Source: Planctomycetales bacterium (GTDB taxonomy: Bacteria > Planctomycetota > Planctomycetia > Isosphaerales > Isosphaeraceae). Taken from it: DNA of 6,191 nt. This document shows positions 5,943 to 6,191 of the stretch, piece after piece; the stretch's first letter is position 1; the number at the start of each line of letters is the position of its first letter. Under the pieces are notes generated by a model that did no database searches, was not told the origin of the DNA, and was given only the letters and a program-made list of their open reading frames with translations. The translations under genes and the position numbers were made by a program. Location of the stretch: assembly GCA_027435495.1 (NCBI GenBank), contig DAHZZC010000958.1, positions 1 to 6,191 of the forward strand, in the 5' to 3' direction.

Positions 5943-6117
5943 ACCGAGGAAGGGAATCGCTGGAATTCTCCGCACACCTGGCCGGTCGCGAGATCAGGTT
6001 GGGATGAAGATGATTCACCACAGTGGACACAGAGGCACAGAGGGAAAAACCGGAGAATTCCGGGATTTGGATTTTTCTCGGTATTCCCTCTGTGCTCTCT
6101 GTGTCCTCTGTGGTGAA
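5908..6117. repeat. CACAGAG-type inverted repeat with perfect 41-bp arms
   Basis: The left arm, 5908-5948, and right arm, 6077-6117, are exact reverse complements over 41 bases; they start TTCACCACAGAGGACACAGA and end in its complement. After a diverged stretch, a second pairing appears inward: GGAATTCTCCG (5962-5972) with CGGAGAATTCC (6051-6061). A third, slightly diverged arm (6014 to about 6045) makes 6014-6117 an imperfect inverted-repeat element of about 104 bases by itself. I recall such TTCACCACAGAGGACACAGAG sequences as dispersed repeats in many bacterial genomes, including planctomycetes. There is no transposase gene, so this is at most a non-autonomous, MITE-like element. Open frames across it on either strand are repeat translations, not genes. 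Confidence 0.85.
5970..6046. repeat. Direct duplication, copy 2 (orphan hoxY tail)
   Basis: Second copy of 5864-5942. It encodes AHLAGREIRLG and a stop (6005-6007) where hoxY has AHLAGREIKFG, but the 106-base offset puts it one frame away from hoxY, and hoxY has already stopped at 5901. It is therefore a non-coding orphan tail. The junction falls in a CCG shared by the end of the GGAATTCTCCG motif and the duplicated segment. Confidence 0.8.
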
Positions 6118-6191
6118 CGGTCTTCCTGGGTTCGCCCGAGGCAGGGCTTTGAAGGTGGATCGATGGGTCTGGTAAAGTGTGTCCACACCAG
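6118..6191. other. Window end, no gene recognised
   Basis: The last 74 bases follow the repeat element. An ATG at 6163, preceded by GAAGGTGG, would read MGLVKCVHT, which does not resemble the start of HoxH or any family I recognise. This may be leader or promoter DNA of a downstream gene, possibly hoxH, beyond the window. Confidence 0.3.

Noticed and set aside
5805..6116. Plus-strand open frames with HHRGHREHRG-like peptides
   Set aside because: They are translations of the dispersed repeat, not proteins.
6149..6178. Possible promoter TTGAAG-N18-TAAAGT near the window end
   Set aside because: Only four of six bases match in each box and the downstream gene is not visible; too weak to annotate.
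5278..6186. 302-residue minus-strand open frame across hoxY and the repeats
   Set aside because: It is antisense to hoxY and includes FTTEDTESTEG-type peptides, the familiar translation of the CACAGAG repeat.

Overview
The window is GC-rich and looks like chromosomal DNA of a planctomycete, probably of the Isosphaera group. Three observations point there. The minus-strand beta-helix protein carries the N-terminal 'LEGRLALS' box of planctomycete extracellular proteins. The partial gene at the left edge resembles the C-terminus of planctomycete surface proteins. The intergenic regions hold short palindromic repeats (GTCAGGCTTTCCAGCCTGAC, and a CACAGAG-rich element) that I recall as common in planctomycete genomes. 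The taxon is inferred; no rRNA or other marker is present.

Layout. 3-305 (+): last 100 codons of a probable cell-surface protein. 306-677: a 372-base gap between convergent genes, filled with short palindromic repeats, including a perfect 27-bp inverted repeat at 495-558. 678-2144 (-): a secreted right-handed parallel beta-helix protein of 488 residues. 2145-2414: a divergent intergenic region with a sigma70-like promoter (2331-2358) facing right. 2415-5901 (+): four consecutive genes of a bidirectional NAD(P)-linked [NiFe] hydrogenase (group 3d type, order hoxE-hoxF-hoxU-hoxY). 5902-6191: no gene recognised; a direct duplication of the hoxY 3' end and a CACAGAG-type inverted repeat.

How the genes work together. 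HoxE, HoxF and HoxU form the diaphorase module. HoxF binds FMN and NAD(P)H, and the iron-sulfur clusters of HoxE, HoxF and HoxU carry electrons. HoxY is the hydrogenase small subunit with the proximal cluster next to the NiFe site. The large catalytic subunit HoxH, which completes the enzyme, is not in the window. hoxE/hoxF and hoxU/hoxY overlap by 14 and 13 bases, so they are probably translationally coupled. The run is interrupted between hoxF and hoxU by a 118-base AT-rich palindromic spacer, and after hoxY by the repeat region.

The genes belong to known families, and I found no clearly new system. The most unusual features are the occurrence of a cyanobacterial-type hox cluster in a probable planctomycete, the repeat insertions that break up the operon, and the tandem duplication of the hoxY tail.
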